In this document: piece after piece, positions 37,735 through 46,384 of the stretch
How the letters are laid out: every line of letters starts with the position of its first letter
How positions within the stretch are numbered: position 1 is the first letter of the stretch
From: Dysgonomonas hofstadii
GTDB lineage: Bacteria > Bacteroidota > Bacteroidia > Bacteroidales > Dysgonomonadaceae
Assembly: GCF_014196915.1 (NCBI RefSeq)
Contig: NZ_JACIEP010000009.1
Location: 62,001-126,000, forward strand
Reading direction: 5' to 3'
Length of the DNA stretch: 64,000 nt
Program-made: the position numbers and the translations under genes
Notes under the pieces: generated by a model
Seen by the model: the letters and a program-made list of their open reading frames with translations, nothing else
What the model was told of the DNA's origin: nothing
The model's database searches: none

Positions 37735-38958
37735 TTAAAATATTACCTGTAACAAAAGCTCTGCCTGTATATGGTTTCTTATATTGTTTTCTTTTTTATA
37801 ATCGAGGTACGAAAAACCACCTTGTATTTTCAACCTGTTATCGACAAAATATTTTGTAAGGGTAACATCGTAAGCGCTCACATCTTTCAGTACTGATTCT
37901 GAGTCTTCATATTCGGGCTTGATCTTGGTATAACGGAGGTCTAAAGCAAATCCGTTACGCAGGGCATAACCCATTTGTATATTATAGCTATCGCCCAGGT
38001 AAAGGAAAGAACTAATGTCACCGGGAAGTAATTCCCCTGTTCCGTTAGTTGCTGTATGAAGCCCTTTAATGCGGGTAGCAGACGTATTACCATATTCGCC
38101 TAATAAAGAGAATCCCTGGAATTTGAACATGATATCAGCATATAATTTACGGTAATCCGGTAATTTTTCTTTTCCTTCGGCAGTGTACAGGGCGAAATCA
38201 CCGTGCCCTTCTCCAAAAGCGTTGCTTACACCCGAATTATAACTTCCAGCCACACCGACTTTGACCTTAGGACTCTTTTCGTGAGCCAGATCGGCACCTA
38301 TCTTATCGTTTCCCGGGGTAAACATTCCCAAAGGAGCTATATCGAAACGTCCGCCATATTTCAAACCACCTTTATCGACATCGGTAGAGCTAGATCCAAA
38401 AGAATTACGCCCGTCACCAGTTGTTACAGCAAATTGAGGTAATATACCAACGTTTCCCAACATGAACTCACTTTCCAGAAACAATCCCAGTTCGCGGCCT
38501 GTACTAGCCAGATTGCGGCTCATAATGCTGCGATCAACCATCGACAGCCTGTTTTCGAGGAATGTCATTTCCCTGTTATTGGTAAAGGTCTGCTTTTGCC
38601 CTGCACTGATCGTCAGGAATTTAATCGGCTTATAAGCGATCCAAGCATCCAGCAAAGGCTTACTATCTGCAAAATCGAGTTGTAAGAGGAAGCTTACCTT
38701 CTCCTTTTTGGCATTTCCAGCCAGCGAAAGATAACCGTATTTTATATCGAACCGGTTTTCGGCCTTAGAGCCTTCATCTTTCAGGTATTGCGCTCCAGCT
38801 TGTATAAATCCGCCGAGGTTGAATGTGTAATCGCCATCATTTAATTGTATGTCCAGACCATTTCCCAGCCTGAAGTCTGCTTTTCCGTGAGATTTCCCCT
38901 GTGCGAAAATACCTCCTGATATCAGAACTGAAATACATATAATAAATATTTTTTTCAT
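37735..38958 (-). CDS. OprO/OprP-type outer-membrane porin, copy 2
   Basis: The 407-residue product has a signal peptide (about 1-19, cleaved after FAQ) and a 16-strand-like porin barrel. Typical features are GLDIQLNDGDYTFNLGGFIQAG, FLLQLDFADSKPLLDAW with ISAGQKQTFTNNREMTF, GRFDIAPLGM and a C-terminal phenylalanine (AELLLQVIF). It belongs to the phosphate-selective porin O/P family, whose Bacteroidota members carry varied anions or peptides. It is a paralog of the product of 40513-41814. Both flank the M14 peptidase gene, so the pair probably admits small peptides or their products. Gaps to its neighbours are 25-49 bp. Confidence 0.88.
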   Translation of the reverse strand: MKKIFIICISVLISGGIFAQGKSHGKADFRLGNGLDIQLNDGDYTFNLGGFIQAGAQYLKDEGSKAENRFDIKYGYLSLAGNAKKEKVSFLLQLDFADSKPLLDAWIAYKPIKFLTISAGQKQTFTNNREMTFLENRLSMVDRSIMSRNLASTGRELGLFLESEFMLGNVGILPQFAVTTGDGRNSFGSSSTDVDKGGLKYGGRFDIAPLGMFTPGNDKIGADLAHEKSPKVKVGVAGSYNSGVSNAFGEGHGDFALYTAEGKEKLPDYRKLYADIMFKFQGFSLLGEYGNTSATRIKGLHTATNGTGELLPGDISSFLYLGDSYNIQMGYALRNGFALDLRYTKIKPEYEDSESVLKDVSAYDVTLTKYFVDNRLKIQGGFSYLDYKKENNIRNHIQAELLLQVIF

Positions 38959-38983
38959 AATTATAGTGTTTTGTTTTTTCGAT

Positions 38984-40501
38984 TTAATAGTTATTCATAA
39001 TCCGGTATACAGGTAGTTCTTCATCTTGTTTTACCGGTAGAAGATGGTAGCGTACAAATCCGTTTTCGGCTTCGGGTTCAAGAACCATTGCCGCCAGATT
39101 GCTGTTGCGCTGGTTCATCTTTACAATGAATGAACCTTTGGGTAAATAAAACTTCTTCTGTATAATATCTGTTTTTACAATTTGTTCGTAAAAACCTTCA
39201 AATTTTTCTTCACTTTCCCTGTAATCCTTTATAATATATGCTTCTGCATCTATACTTTTGGCATCATCTAACGTTTCTACCGATATTCCCAGATCCCTCA
39301 GCTTATCGGCTAAAATGGTCTGGTTTGGCATCAGTGCGTATGCATATGGTCTTTTCCTTACAATCCCTTTTTTGCGTTTTGCAACATCCCGTACCGGGAT
39401 TTCCACATCGATCAATTTATTTTCATGAATATCAATGAATGGTATTGTGCGTAGTTCTTCTGTCCGGCGCTGGGTAACGATAATGTCTGTGTTTGCTTCT
39501 GTAGACTTCTTTATTGCAGATCTGATTTCCGCTGCTTTTTCATCGGCCGTTTTCAATGTATTAAGGGCTATCAGGTAGGCTGTATATACCCTACGCTTGA
39601 AATTAGCCTTACCTATATTAGTTCCCCTGACTTCTATCAGTAACGATACTGTATTGGCCAAACCAAATGCCGTCGCAGAAGAGCGGGGACTGCCTCCACC
39701 CATGTTCAAATGGACTTCACCGTTTTGCTCACTGGAGGTGAAATATTTACAATGAGTAAGGTTATTTTCATCCAATGCATTTTCCAACAATGGAAGATAC
39801 GTTTTGCTGACAAAATTCTTCAGAGGTTTTTGATAATTGGGATTTTCACAATATAAAAACATAACGTCTGCATAACCCGACACCCCGAATTTACCATATT
39901 TAAGATAGTCAACCCGAAAAGGATTATATTCGTGAAGATCTAATTCCACATCTGGTGCAAAGTCATTGAAAAACCCGCGTAAAGCCTGATTTTCGGGTGT
40001 TGCCAGTTTACTCATATCTCTGTTCAGGTCGAGCCCGCCTGCTGTCTGTCGCCTCAGCTTATCTCCCCCGTCTATATTTATCATTGGCAGAATGGCGATA
40101 TCGAGTTTATCAGCGTATCCGGATACATCCGGATCATTTATCAACCTGTCCAGCAGGAATAACAAAGCTTCCGTACTTCCGGGTTCATCGCCATGCACAC
40201 GGCCTGTAAACATAACCTTTGCTTTTGCGTTTTTATTTTTTCTGAATACAATAGCGGGAATTTTCTTGCCTTTCTGGCTTACTCCAATATATTGCAGTGA
40301 AATATAATCTTTACCTGCAATTGTCTTTTCCACATATTTTATCAGTTCTTCGTAATGTATATACCCTTTCTGCTGAAAAGAGGGCGTATTTATCTCCACA
40401 TCAGGAGCAGGGAAGAACTTCTTAATCATTTTTCCGGGTTGCTGTGCCATAGCTACTGAAACCATGCAAAACAGCGTAAAAAATATTTTTAGTCTCATCA
40501 T
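38984..40501 (-). CDS. secreted M14-family zinc carboxypeptidase
   Basis: The 505-residue protein has a signal peptide (cleaved near residue 20, AMAQ). Its M14 domain carries zinc ligands His103 and Glu106 in GRVHGDEPGS and a third His at 190 in ELDLHEYN. Substrate-binding Asn160-Arg161 are in LDLNRDM, and the general base Glu is near 290 in LLIEVRGTN. The C-terminal 180 residues form an extra beta-rich domain. M14 enzymes release C-terminal residues or act on peptidoglycan stem peptides. Between two porin genes and near an isoaspartyl dipeptidase, it is probably the periplasmic or surface trimming step of a peptide uptake route. Confidence 0.9.
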   Translation of the reverse strand: MMRLKIFFTLFCMVSVAMAQQPGKMIKKFFPAPDVEINTPSFQQKGYIHYEELIKYVEKTIAGKDYISLQYIGVSQKGKKIPAIVFRKNKNAKAKVMFTGRVHGDEPGSTEALLFLLDRLINDPDVSGYADKLDIAILPMINIDGGDKLRRQTAGGLDLNRDMSKLATPENQALRGFFNDFAPDVELDLHEYNPFRVDYLKYGKFGVSGYADVMFLYCENPNYQKPLKNFVSKTYLPLLENALDENNLTHCKYFTSSEQNGEVHLNMGGGSPRSSATAFGLANTVSLLIEVRGTNIGKANFKRRVYTAYLIALNTLKTADEKAAEIRSAIKKSTEANTDIIVTQRRTEELRTIPFIDIHENKLIDVEIPVRDVAKRKKGIVRKRPYAYALMPNQTILADKLRDLGISVETLDDAKSIDAEAYIIKDYRESEEKFEGFYEQIVKTDIIQKKFYLPKGSFIVKMNQRNSNLAAMVLEPEAENGFVRYHLLPVKQDEELPVYRIMNNY

Positions 40502-40512
40502 AGTATTTGTAT

Positions 40513-41814
40513 TTAAAATGAAACCTGTAAAAGCGTCTGAAATATCATCTCATTCTTATTTTCCATATCGTTGCCGAGCAGATTACGGCTGCCATCCCTT
40601 GCATCTGCATAAATAAAAGATGCCTGTACTTTCACCGCATGTGAACGGGTAAGATATTTAGCTGCCGATATTTCATAAAAATTACGGCGGTTGTTGTATA
40701 ACGTATTATGCATATACGAATCCTTATCCGGTTTCAGGTGTGTATATCTTGCACCTACCAGAAATAACTGCGGGAAAAGGTAAGAAGCTTCTATATTAAA
40801 TCCCGAACCGAGCATCATGCGCCCTTTTACATATTCTTCTACTCCTCCTTCGAATGTTGTAGCCAATGTGCCGTCGTTGCGTACACGATACATTATATCA
40901 TCAGGAACGCCAGCCCATGTTTTTGCATATTCGCCGAGTATGGAAAACCCTTTATACTTGAAAATGAAATCAGCTACCAGTTTACTGTAAGACGGTAAAG
41001 AAGGTTCCTCATTTTCATCGAGGTACATGATCGACCCTGTGGTACGTCCCCCACGGCGGTCGCTAGTTGCATTGTTGTAGCTAAAAGCTGCTCCGACAGA
41101 CAGTTTTGGAGTTAATTCCCTAACCAGATCAGCGCCGCGGAATTCTCCGAATTCACGAAAACGCCCGAGTGGCAGATAGTTGAGGCGTCCGCCATATTTA
41201 AGGCCTCCGGTACGCTTTCCTTTCGAAAAACTTCCGTCACCGTCGGTTATAATAAGTGAAGGACGCAGATAGGAATTGTTACCAACCCTTACAGTTCCTT
41301 CAACAAAAACTCCTACTTCACGAATTGTACTGAACGCCGAAGACAATTTACTTCTATCTACAAAAGCAAGGGTGTTTGAGCCTATTGTCATCTCACGACT
41401 GTCTGTACCCAATGATCTCTGCCCTATACTTATATTCCAGTTCGATCCAGGATTGTATCTTATGTAGGCATCTTTAAGAATGCTGTTGGCTTCTTCTTCG
41501 CCCGCCAGCGATTCTGAAAAATCAGCGGATAAAACATAAGATATCTTTTTACTGAATGCATCACCGGATAGACGAAGACGGGCTCTGCGTATGCGGAAGC
41601 GGTGGTGGGAATCATCTTCGCCTCCTTCGTAAAAACGCGAATCGGATTGAGTCTGGACAAATCCGCGCAGGTTTATGCTATAACTTTCGCTGTTGGACTT
41701 CATCGTAACACCCTCGCCTAGTGTATATTTGTCGAAAGTGATGCCATCCTGAGAAAACAGATGGGCAGGGAGAAGCAACAGTAACAGGCTAACTAATTTT
41801 GTTACGTTTCTCAT
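40513..41814 (-). CDS. OprO/OprP-type outer-membrane porin, copy 1
   Basis: The mature protein is a porin O/P barrel with ITFDKYTLGEGVTMKSN, FVQTQSDSRFYEGG, VLSADFSESL, ISIGQRSLGTDSREMTIGSN and a terminal QTLLQVSF. An upstream in-frame ATG at 41838 would give 441 residues and overlap the iadA 3' end. I prefer the ATG at 41814 because the protein then opens MRNVTKLVSLLLLL, a proper signal peptide. It is followed 11 bp later by the M14 peptidase gene. A paralogous porin lies on the other side of that gene. Role inferred from the operon: outer-membrane entry for small acidic peptides or dicarboxylates. Confidence 0.87.
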   Translation of the reverse strand: MRNVTKLVSLLLLLLPAHLFSQDGITFDKYTLGEGVTMKSNSESYSINLRGFVQTQSDSRFYEGGEDDSHHRFRIRRARLRLSGDAFSKKISYVLSADFSESLAGEEEANSILKDAYIRYNPGSNWNISIGQRSLGTDSREMTIGSNTLAFVDRSKLSSAFSTIREVGVFVEGTVRVGNNSYLRPSLIITDGDGSFSKGKRTGGLKYGGRLNYLPLGRFREFGEFRGADLVRELTPKLSVGAAFSYNNATSDRRGGRTTGSIMYLDENEEPSLPSYSKLVADFIFKYKGFSILGEYAKTWAGVPDDIMYRVRNDGTLATTFEGGVEEYVKGRMMLGSGFNIEASYLFPQLFLVGARYTHLKPDKDSYMHNTLYNNRRNFYEISAAKYLTRSHAVKVQASFIYADARDGSRNLLGNDMENKNEMIFQTLLQVSF

Positions 41815-41827
41815 ATATTTAGATTTT

Positions 41828-42973
41828 TTATTTTTCATAAGTACCTTTTTTAAGGATTACCTTGTCTTTCATCATCGTTTCCCCTTTTGCAATAACATCA
41901 CATAGTGTGTAATCATCTTCGAGGAAACAAAAGTCGGCATCGTTACCTACAGCTATTGTGCCTTTGTATGGCAAAGACAGGTTCTTAGCAGGACTGCTTG
42001 TTATCAGTTTAAATGCTTCGGATGTATTTACGCCGCCTTCGTTTATTAGTTTGACAACCTGTTTGAAATTAAGATCGATAGGAGCTTTCCTGTACCCTGT
42101 AATTTCCCCTTCTTCATTCTTTATCATTACGCCGGCATTCCCATCACTACTGAAGGTTATGTTATCCATAGATACACCCTGATCCAAAGCTAATAACACC
42201 TGCTTGTAAGGTTCATCGAATTTCGTGCCTCCTGTCGAGATATCAATCATACCACCTAACCGGGCAAAACGGATCGCTTCATCGAACAGTGGACGGGTAC
42301 GCCCTACATGAGTAGGAGATATGCGACGGATAGGCGCCTGGTATTTTTCAACGAGCTCTAATAAGAGAGCCATACCCGATTTTTGTCCTCCCAGATGTAC
42401 ATGAAGTATTGCTTTCTTCTGAGATAAGAGACCGGCGACTTGGATATCACCTAACAATCGTAACAGCTCTTTAGCATCTGGATAAGAAGATCGCTCATCG
42501 CTGATAGCGATCTTACAGCCTATAATCTTATCTACAAACATTATATCCTGCCGTACATCACCAGTAATGGTTATTGGCGGATACGCAAAATAACTGGTCA
42601 ACATATAGGTAGAAATACCTTCCTGCTCCAGTCCCTGTATTTTTGCATACAGGTTTTGCAGGCTTTTTGTTGTCCCGTCTGTTCCCAGTAATCCCATTAC
42701 TGTAGTTGTCCCGCATGCAATGAGTTCGCCCATTTCGATAGGTGGAGTCATAGAAGCATATCCTGTTTGACCGCCTGCACCTGTAACATGAATGTGCTGG
42801 TCTATAAAACCAGGGAATACCATTTTGCCCTGAGCATCGATAATCTCCACATCAGAAAGATTAATGTCGATTTTATCATCTATCTGTAATATTTTTCCTG
42901 CACCTGTCAATATATCTTTATGTCCTATATAGTAAGGTGTATATACATTAGCGTTCTTTATTATTTTCATCAT
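41828..42973 (-). CDS. iadA: beta-aspartyl-peptidase (isoaspartyl dipeptidase)
   Basis: IadA splits L-isoaspartyl (beta-aspartyl) dipeptides to free aspartate plus another amino acid. It is a two-metal amidohydrolase. Visible motifs are DQHIHVTGAGG (first metal His pair), GCKIAISDERSS whose Lys fits the carboxylated bridging lysine, HVHLGG, SPTHVGRT and SSDGNAGV with the catalytic Asp. An in-frame ATG at 43012 exists but would overlap the dcuC 3' end and add a non-conserved leader. The ATG at 42973 (or 42970) gives the normal MKIIKNANVYTP start. Aspartate made here could be turned into fumarate and exchanged by the DcuC encoded upstream. Confidence 0.92.
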   Translation of the reverse strand: MMKIIKNANVYTPYYIGHKDILTGAGKILQIDDKIDINLSDVEIIDAQGKMVFPGFIDQHIHVTGAGGQTGYASMTPPIEMGELIACGTTTVMGLLGTDGTTKSLQNLYAKIQGLEQEGISTYMLTSYFAYPPITITGDVRQDIMFVDKIIGCKIAISDERSSYPDAKELLRLLGDIQVAGLLSQKKAILHVHLGGQKSGMALLLELVEKYQAPIRRISPTHVGRTRPLFDEAIRFARLGGMIDISTGGTKFDEPYKQVLLALDQGVSMDNITFSSDGNAGVMIKNEEGEITGYRKAPIDLNFKQVVKLINEGGVNTSEAFKLITSSPAKNLSLPYKGTIAVGNDADFCFLEDDYTLCDVIAKGETMMKDKVILKKGTYEK

Positions 42974-42986
42974 GTTTTTCAGCTTT

Positions 42987-44357
42987 TTATATTGAAATGG
43001 AATGATATACAAGGATAAAGATCAATCCTGTAACCAATGGTATCAGATTTCTCTTTGCGAGGTCGAAAGCCGATACTCCCGCAATTTCTGATATGGCGAC
43101 TATAATGCCTGCAATAGGGGAGGTAGCCCGTCCCATGCTCGATGCAAGCTGCATAGGTAAGATCATATCCGCGGCTTTAACCCCAAGTTTTGTAGCTATA
43201 TCCGGTACGAGCGGCCCGAATGAGAAGAACGAGGCATTACCACTTCCCATAAGCATGGACGCAAGGAAAATAATAACGGCGATAAGGATCCCTATACCGA
43301 CTGCTCCTAAACCAAGATGAGTAGATATATCTACCAGCCCGTCGATAAATCCGAGGCTTATCAGTCCAGTTGAAAATATTTCGGCAGCAACTATCAGTGT
43401 TATCACGGTTGCAAAGACTTTCCCCATTCCTTCCCAGAAGATTTTGAGTGAAGAAAATACTTCTTTTGCCTTGCGTTTACGTATCAGTTCGAATACGAAA
43501 GCGATGGTCACAGAGATAAATATAGCAGTTGTTGTATCCAGTATGATCGGATTATCGGGGAAGAGCTCTATAAAACGGGAGAATATGATCAACAGGATCA
43601 ATGGCAATATCGGTAGAATAGCATAAATAAGAGGTGCATTAAGTTTAAAGTCCTCTTTTTTCACGGTTTCTTTCTCGGTCTTTTCTTTCTTATCGAAATA
43701 CTTGTTGCTGAAATAATATATTATCATCAGTACAATAGTTGCCGGAATGGTAACAGGAAGCTGATCCTCGATGAAATAGGCTACATTACTCTTCCCTATA
43801 AGCTCTGCCGCACGGGCAGTGTTAGCTGAAGCCGGCCCCATATCGAATACCGTGCATGCTGATATAACCGAAACGGCAGTCAAACGGCTTACGCCCAGTC
43901 CGACCAGAACGGGATAGATGGATGCGACTAAAAGCAAACCCAATCCTGTTGCCGACGGTGTACAGATGAAAAGAAGCTGTCCGATAGGTATTACGAGAAT
44001 AGAAGCCAGATATGGATACTTTTTCATTACCGATAAAGGCTGCATGGAAATATACACTAAAGCTTCACTGGCTCCTATATGTTTCATATAAGCGACAAAT
44101 CCACCTATCGCCATAATCATTAGCCCTACGCCCGACAAACGGCCGATCATCGATTCCTGAATGCGGCGAAAAAGGTCGAAAAAAGCTGACCCCGTGCTTT
44201 CGTTGAGTTCGGGAACAGAAAAATTCATGAGCATACCTATACCGACCATCATCAGCCCGCAAATCATAAGAACAGCTTGCGGATGGTATTTCTTAAATAA
44301 CAGGTATGCTGCTATTATTATAAACTGCAAGGATAATATTATTCCTATAATTGTCAT
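42987..44357 (-). CDS. dcuC: DcuC-family anaerobic C4-dicarboxylate transporter
   Basis: The 456-residue inner-membrane protein has about 12 hydrophobic segments. DcuC/ion-transporter signatures include LFICTPSATGLGLLLVAS, CTVFDMGPASANTARAAEL and SMLMGSGNASFFSFGPL. DcuC proteins move succinate, fumarate, malate or aspartate in anaerobic metabolism. It is the first gene of a minus-strand operon with iadA, two porins, an M14 peptidase and a hydrolase. Its 3' end is 13 bp from the iadA start. Succinate efflux or aspartate/succinate exchange is the likely role; some relatives move short peptides or amino acids, so direct dipeptide import is possible. Confidence 0.88.
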   Translation of the reverse strand: MTIIGIILSLQFIIIAAYLLFKKYHPQAVLMICGLMMVGIGMLMNFSVPELNESTGSAFFDLFRRIQESMIGRLSGVGLMIMAIGGFVAYMKHIGASEALVYISMQPLSVMKKYPYLASILVIPIGQLLFICTPSATGLGLLLVASIYPVLVGLGVSRLTAVSVISACTVFDMGPASANTARAAELIGKSNVAYFIEDQLPVTIPATIVLMIIYYFSNKYFDKKEKTEKETVKKEDFKLNAPLIYAILPILPLILLIIFSRFIELFPDNPIILDTTTAIFISVTIAFVFELIRKRKAKEVFSSLKIFWEGMGKVFATVITLIVAAEIFSTGLISLGFIDGLVDISTHLGLGAVGIGILIAVIIFLASMLMGSGNASFFSFGPLVPDIATKLGVKAADMILPMQLASSMGRATSPIAGIIVAISEIAGVSAFDLAKRNLIPLVTGLIFILVYHSISI

Positions 44358-44374
44358 AACTAATCAGATTTTAT

Positions 44375-46195
44375 TTATTCGGATACTACACCTTTTGCTG
44401 TTGTTAGATTATTGAATATAGCCGCCGGAATGGAAAACGGGGCTCCCGAATGACTGGACAGATCTACTGATGTCAGGTTCACGTTTTTAGACAAATCGAT
44501 CGTCGTTAGCTTTTGGGCGTCGGTTGCTTTCGAACTGGCAGTATAGGACAATGTCTTAAGCTCCGTATTTTTAGTCAAATCTAAAGAACCGATGAAATTG
44601 TTATTTAGATTCAATGTTTCCAGTTTTGTGAGTTCAGTGAGGTCTATACTTTCTACTTCATTAGATGTCAGGGTTATCCCTGTTATATTTATGAAATATT
44701 GAAGACCATCCACATTTTTTATTTTTGTACTTGCAGTACGCACTCCGGCTGTAGTTAATGTTGTTATATATGAAGCGGCTTTGCTCATATTTAATGCTCC
44801 TGTTTGAGATTTAGCAGCTTCTATATCTATATAATATTTATAAGTAGAATTCTCTTCTTTTTCACTAACTCCGGACACGTTCAGATATTTCAGGTATTCA
44901 CCGAATGCTTCGTCTGCTATTTCATATTCATTACTTGCAACTTCTTCTGGCGTAACTCCTTTAGCGGTCGTTAACTGGTTATAAATAGCAGCAGGTATGG
45001 GAAAAGGCGCTCCCGGATGACTGGACAGGTCTACTGATGTCAGGTTCACGTTTTCAGACAAGTCGATCGTCGTTAGCTTTTGGGCATCGGTTGCCTTACT
45101 GCTTGCTGTATAAGAGAGGGTTGTCAGTGCTGTGTTCTTAGTTAAATCCAGCGAACCTATAAAGTTATTATTCAGATTGAGGGTTTCCAGCTTGGTCAGT
45201 TTGGTTAAATCAATGCTTTCCACTTCGTTGGAGGTTAATACTATTCCTGTAATATTTATAAAATATTGAAGTCCGTCAACATCTGTGATCTTTGTTGAAG
45301 CTGTTGCCAATCCGGCAGTTTCTAATGTATTAATGGCATTTGCCGATTTGCTCAGGCTCAGTTCTCCTGTTTGTGCTTTTGCCGCTTCGATATCGATATA
45401 GTAAGCTGTTCCTGAAGTATTGTCTACTATTTCTGTTACACCTGCCACGTTCAGGAATAACAGATATTCACCAAACGCCTCGTCCTCTATCTTATAACCT
45501 TGACTTTCACCACTTCCGTCATCTATTGTCACACCCTTAGCTGTAGTTAACTGGTTGAATATAGCCTCTGGTATAGGAAATGGTGCTCCCGGGTGATTAG
45601 AAAGATCCACCGATGTCAGGTTTACATTTTTAGACAGGTCTATCGATGAAAGCTTTTGAGTGTCGGTCGCTTTGCTGCTTGCTGTATAAGAAAGGGTTGT
45701 CAGTGCTGTGTTTTTAGTTAAATCCAGCGAACCTATAAAGTTGTTGTTCAAATTTAGTGTCTGCAGTTTGGTCAGCCGGGTCAGGTCTATACTTTCTATT
45801 TCGTTAGAAGTAAAAGTAAGCCCTGTAACATTTACAAAATACTGTAAGCCGTCTACATCAGTGATCTTTATAGCTGCAGTTGCCAATCCGGCAGTTTCTA
45901 ATGTACTAATGGAGTTTGCCGATTTACTCAGGTTTAACGCTTCTGTTTGTTTCAGTGCCAAAACTGTATCTACATAGTATTTGGTTACTTCATTTCCACT
46001 TACATCTACTTTCACCTTCTTCACTCCGGCAGCTCCTAAATAATATAGATATTCGCCGAATGCTTCATTTTTTATTTCATAATTCGTATCGGTTTCGCTT
46101 GTGTCAGAAAAATCAACATCATTGGTCGAACATGAAGTTGTCAGAAAGCTGACTAAGGCCATCAGTAAGAGTTGGCAGAAGAAAAATCTTTTCAT
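44375..46195 (-). CDS. lipoprotein of three tandem leucine-rich-repeat modules
   Basis: The 606-residue product has a lipobox (FLTTSC, Cys22) followed by an acidic linker (STNDVDF), so it is probably surface-exposed. The mature protein is three copies of a module of about 185-190 residues, starting at 39, 234 and 424 (YEIKNEAFGEYL, YKIEDEAFGEYL, YEIADEAFGEYL). Each module has a short alpha/beta lead, then LRRs such as NVTGLTFTSNEIESIDL and LETLNLNNNFIGSLDLTKN, and a PGAPFPIP-type cap. The DNA repeats are strongly similar as well, so copy number could change by recombination. It is divergent from the membrane regulator at 46385, a likely controlling partner. Surface LRR proteins often mediate adhesion; that is inference. 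Confidence 0.85.
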   Translation of the reverse strand: MKRFFFCQLLLMALVSFLTTSCSTNDVDFSDTSETDTNYEIKNEAFGEYLYYLGAAGVKKVKVDVSGNEVTKYYVDTVLALKQTEALNLSKSANSISTLETAGLATAAIKITDVDGLQYFVNVTGLTFTSNEIESIDLTRLTKLQTLNLNNNFIGSLDLTKNTALTTLSYTASSKATDTQKLSSIDLSKNVNLTSVDLSNHPGAPFPIPEAIFNQLTTAKGVTIDDGSGESQGYKIEDEAFGEYLLFLNVAGVTEIVDNTSGTAYYIDIEAAKAQTGELSLSKSANAINTLETAGLATASTKITDVDGLQYFINITGIVLTSNEVESIDLTKLTKLETLNLNNNFIGSLDLTKNTALTTLSYTASSKATDAQKLTTIDLSENVNLTSVDLSSHPGAPFPIPAAIYNQLTTAKGVTPEEVASNEYEIADEAFGEYLKYLNVSGVSEKEENSTYKYYIDIEAAKSQTGALNMSKAASYITTLTTAGVRTASTKIKNVDGLQYFINITGITLTSNEVESIDLTELTKLETLNLNNNFIGSLDLTKNTELKTLSYTASSKATDAQKLTTIDLSKNVNLTSVDLSSHSGAPFSIPAAIFNNLTTAKGVVSE

Positions 46196-46222
46196 GGTAT
46201 TAATAGTTTAAATTTCTTATCA

Positions 46223-46230
46223 CAAATATA
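46223..46230 (-). promoter_or_regulatory. candidate promoter for the LRR lipoprotein gene
   Basis: On the minus strand this reads TATATTTG, a full TAnnTTTG match, 28 bp from the ATG. No TTTG -33 box is at the proper distance, which would fit activator dependence on the divergent regulator. Confidence 0.45.
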
Positions 46231-46384
46231 TACCGACAGTTAAACAGAGCTCTTAATAAATCGTGAACAAGTCTATTAATGCTCCATTTTATCTTAATTT
46301 TTATGTATATAATTACTAAAAATACCGTTACAATCATTTTTTTGTATTAATATTGTTATACGATTAAGTCTAGTTTCAATTATA

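Noticed and set aside
42974-43012. Upstream ATG start for iadA
   Set aside because: It would overlap the dcuC end and add residues not seen in the family.
45000-46080. Tandem DNA repeats as a possible CRISPR or minisatellite
   Set aside because: The repeats are in frame, of about 570-585 bp, and encode the LRR modules. There are no short repeats with unique spacers.
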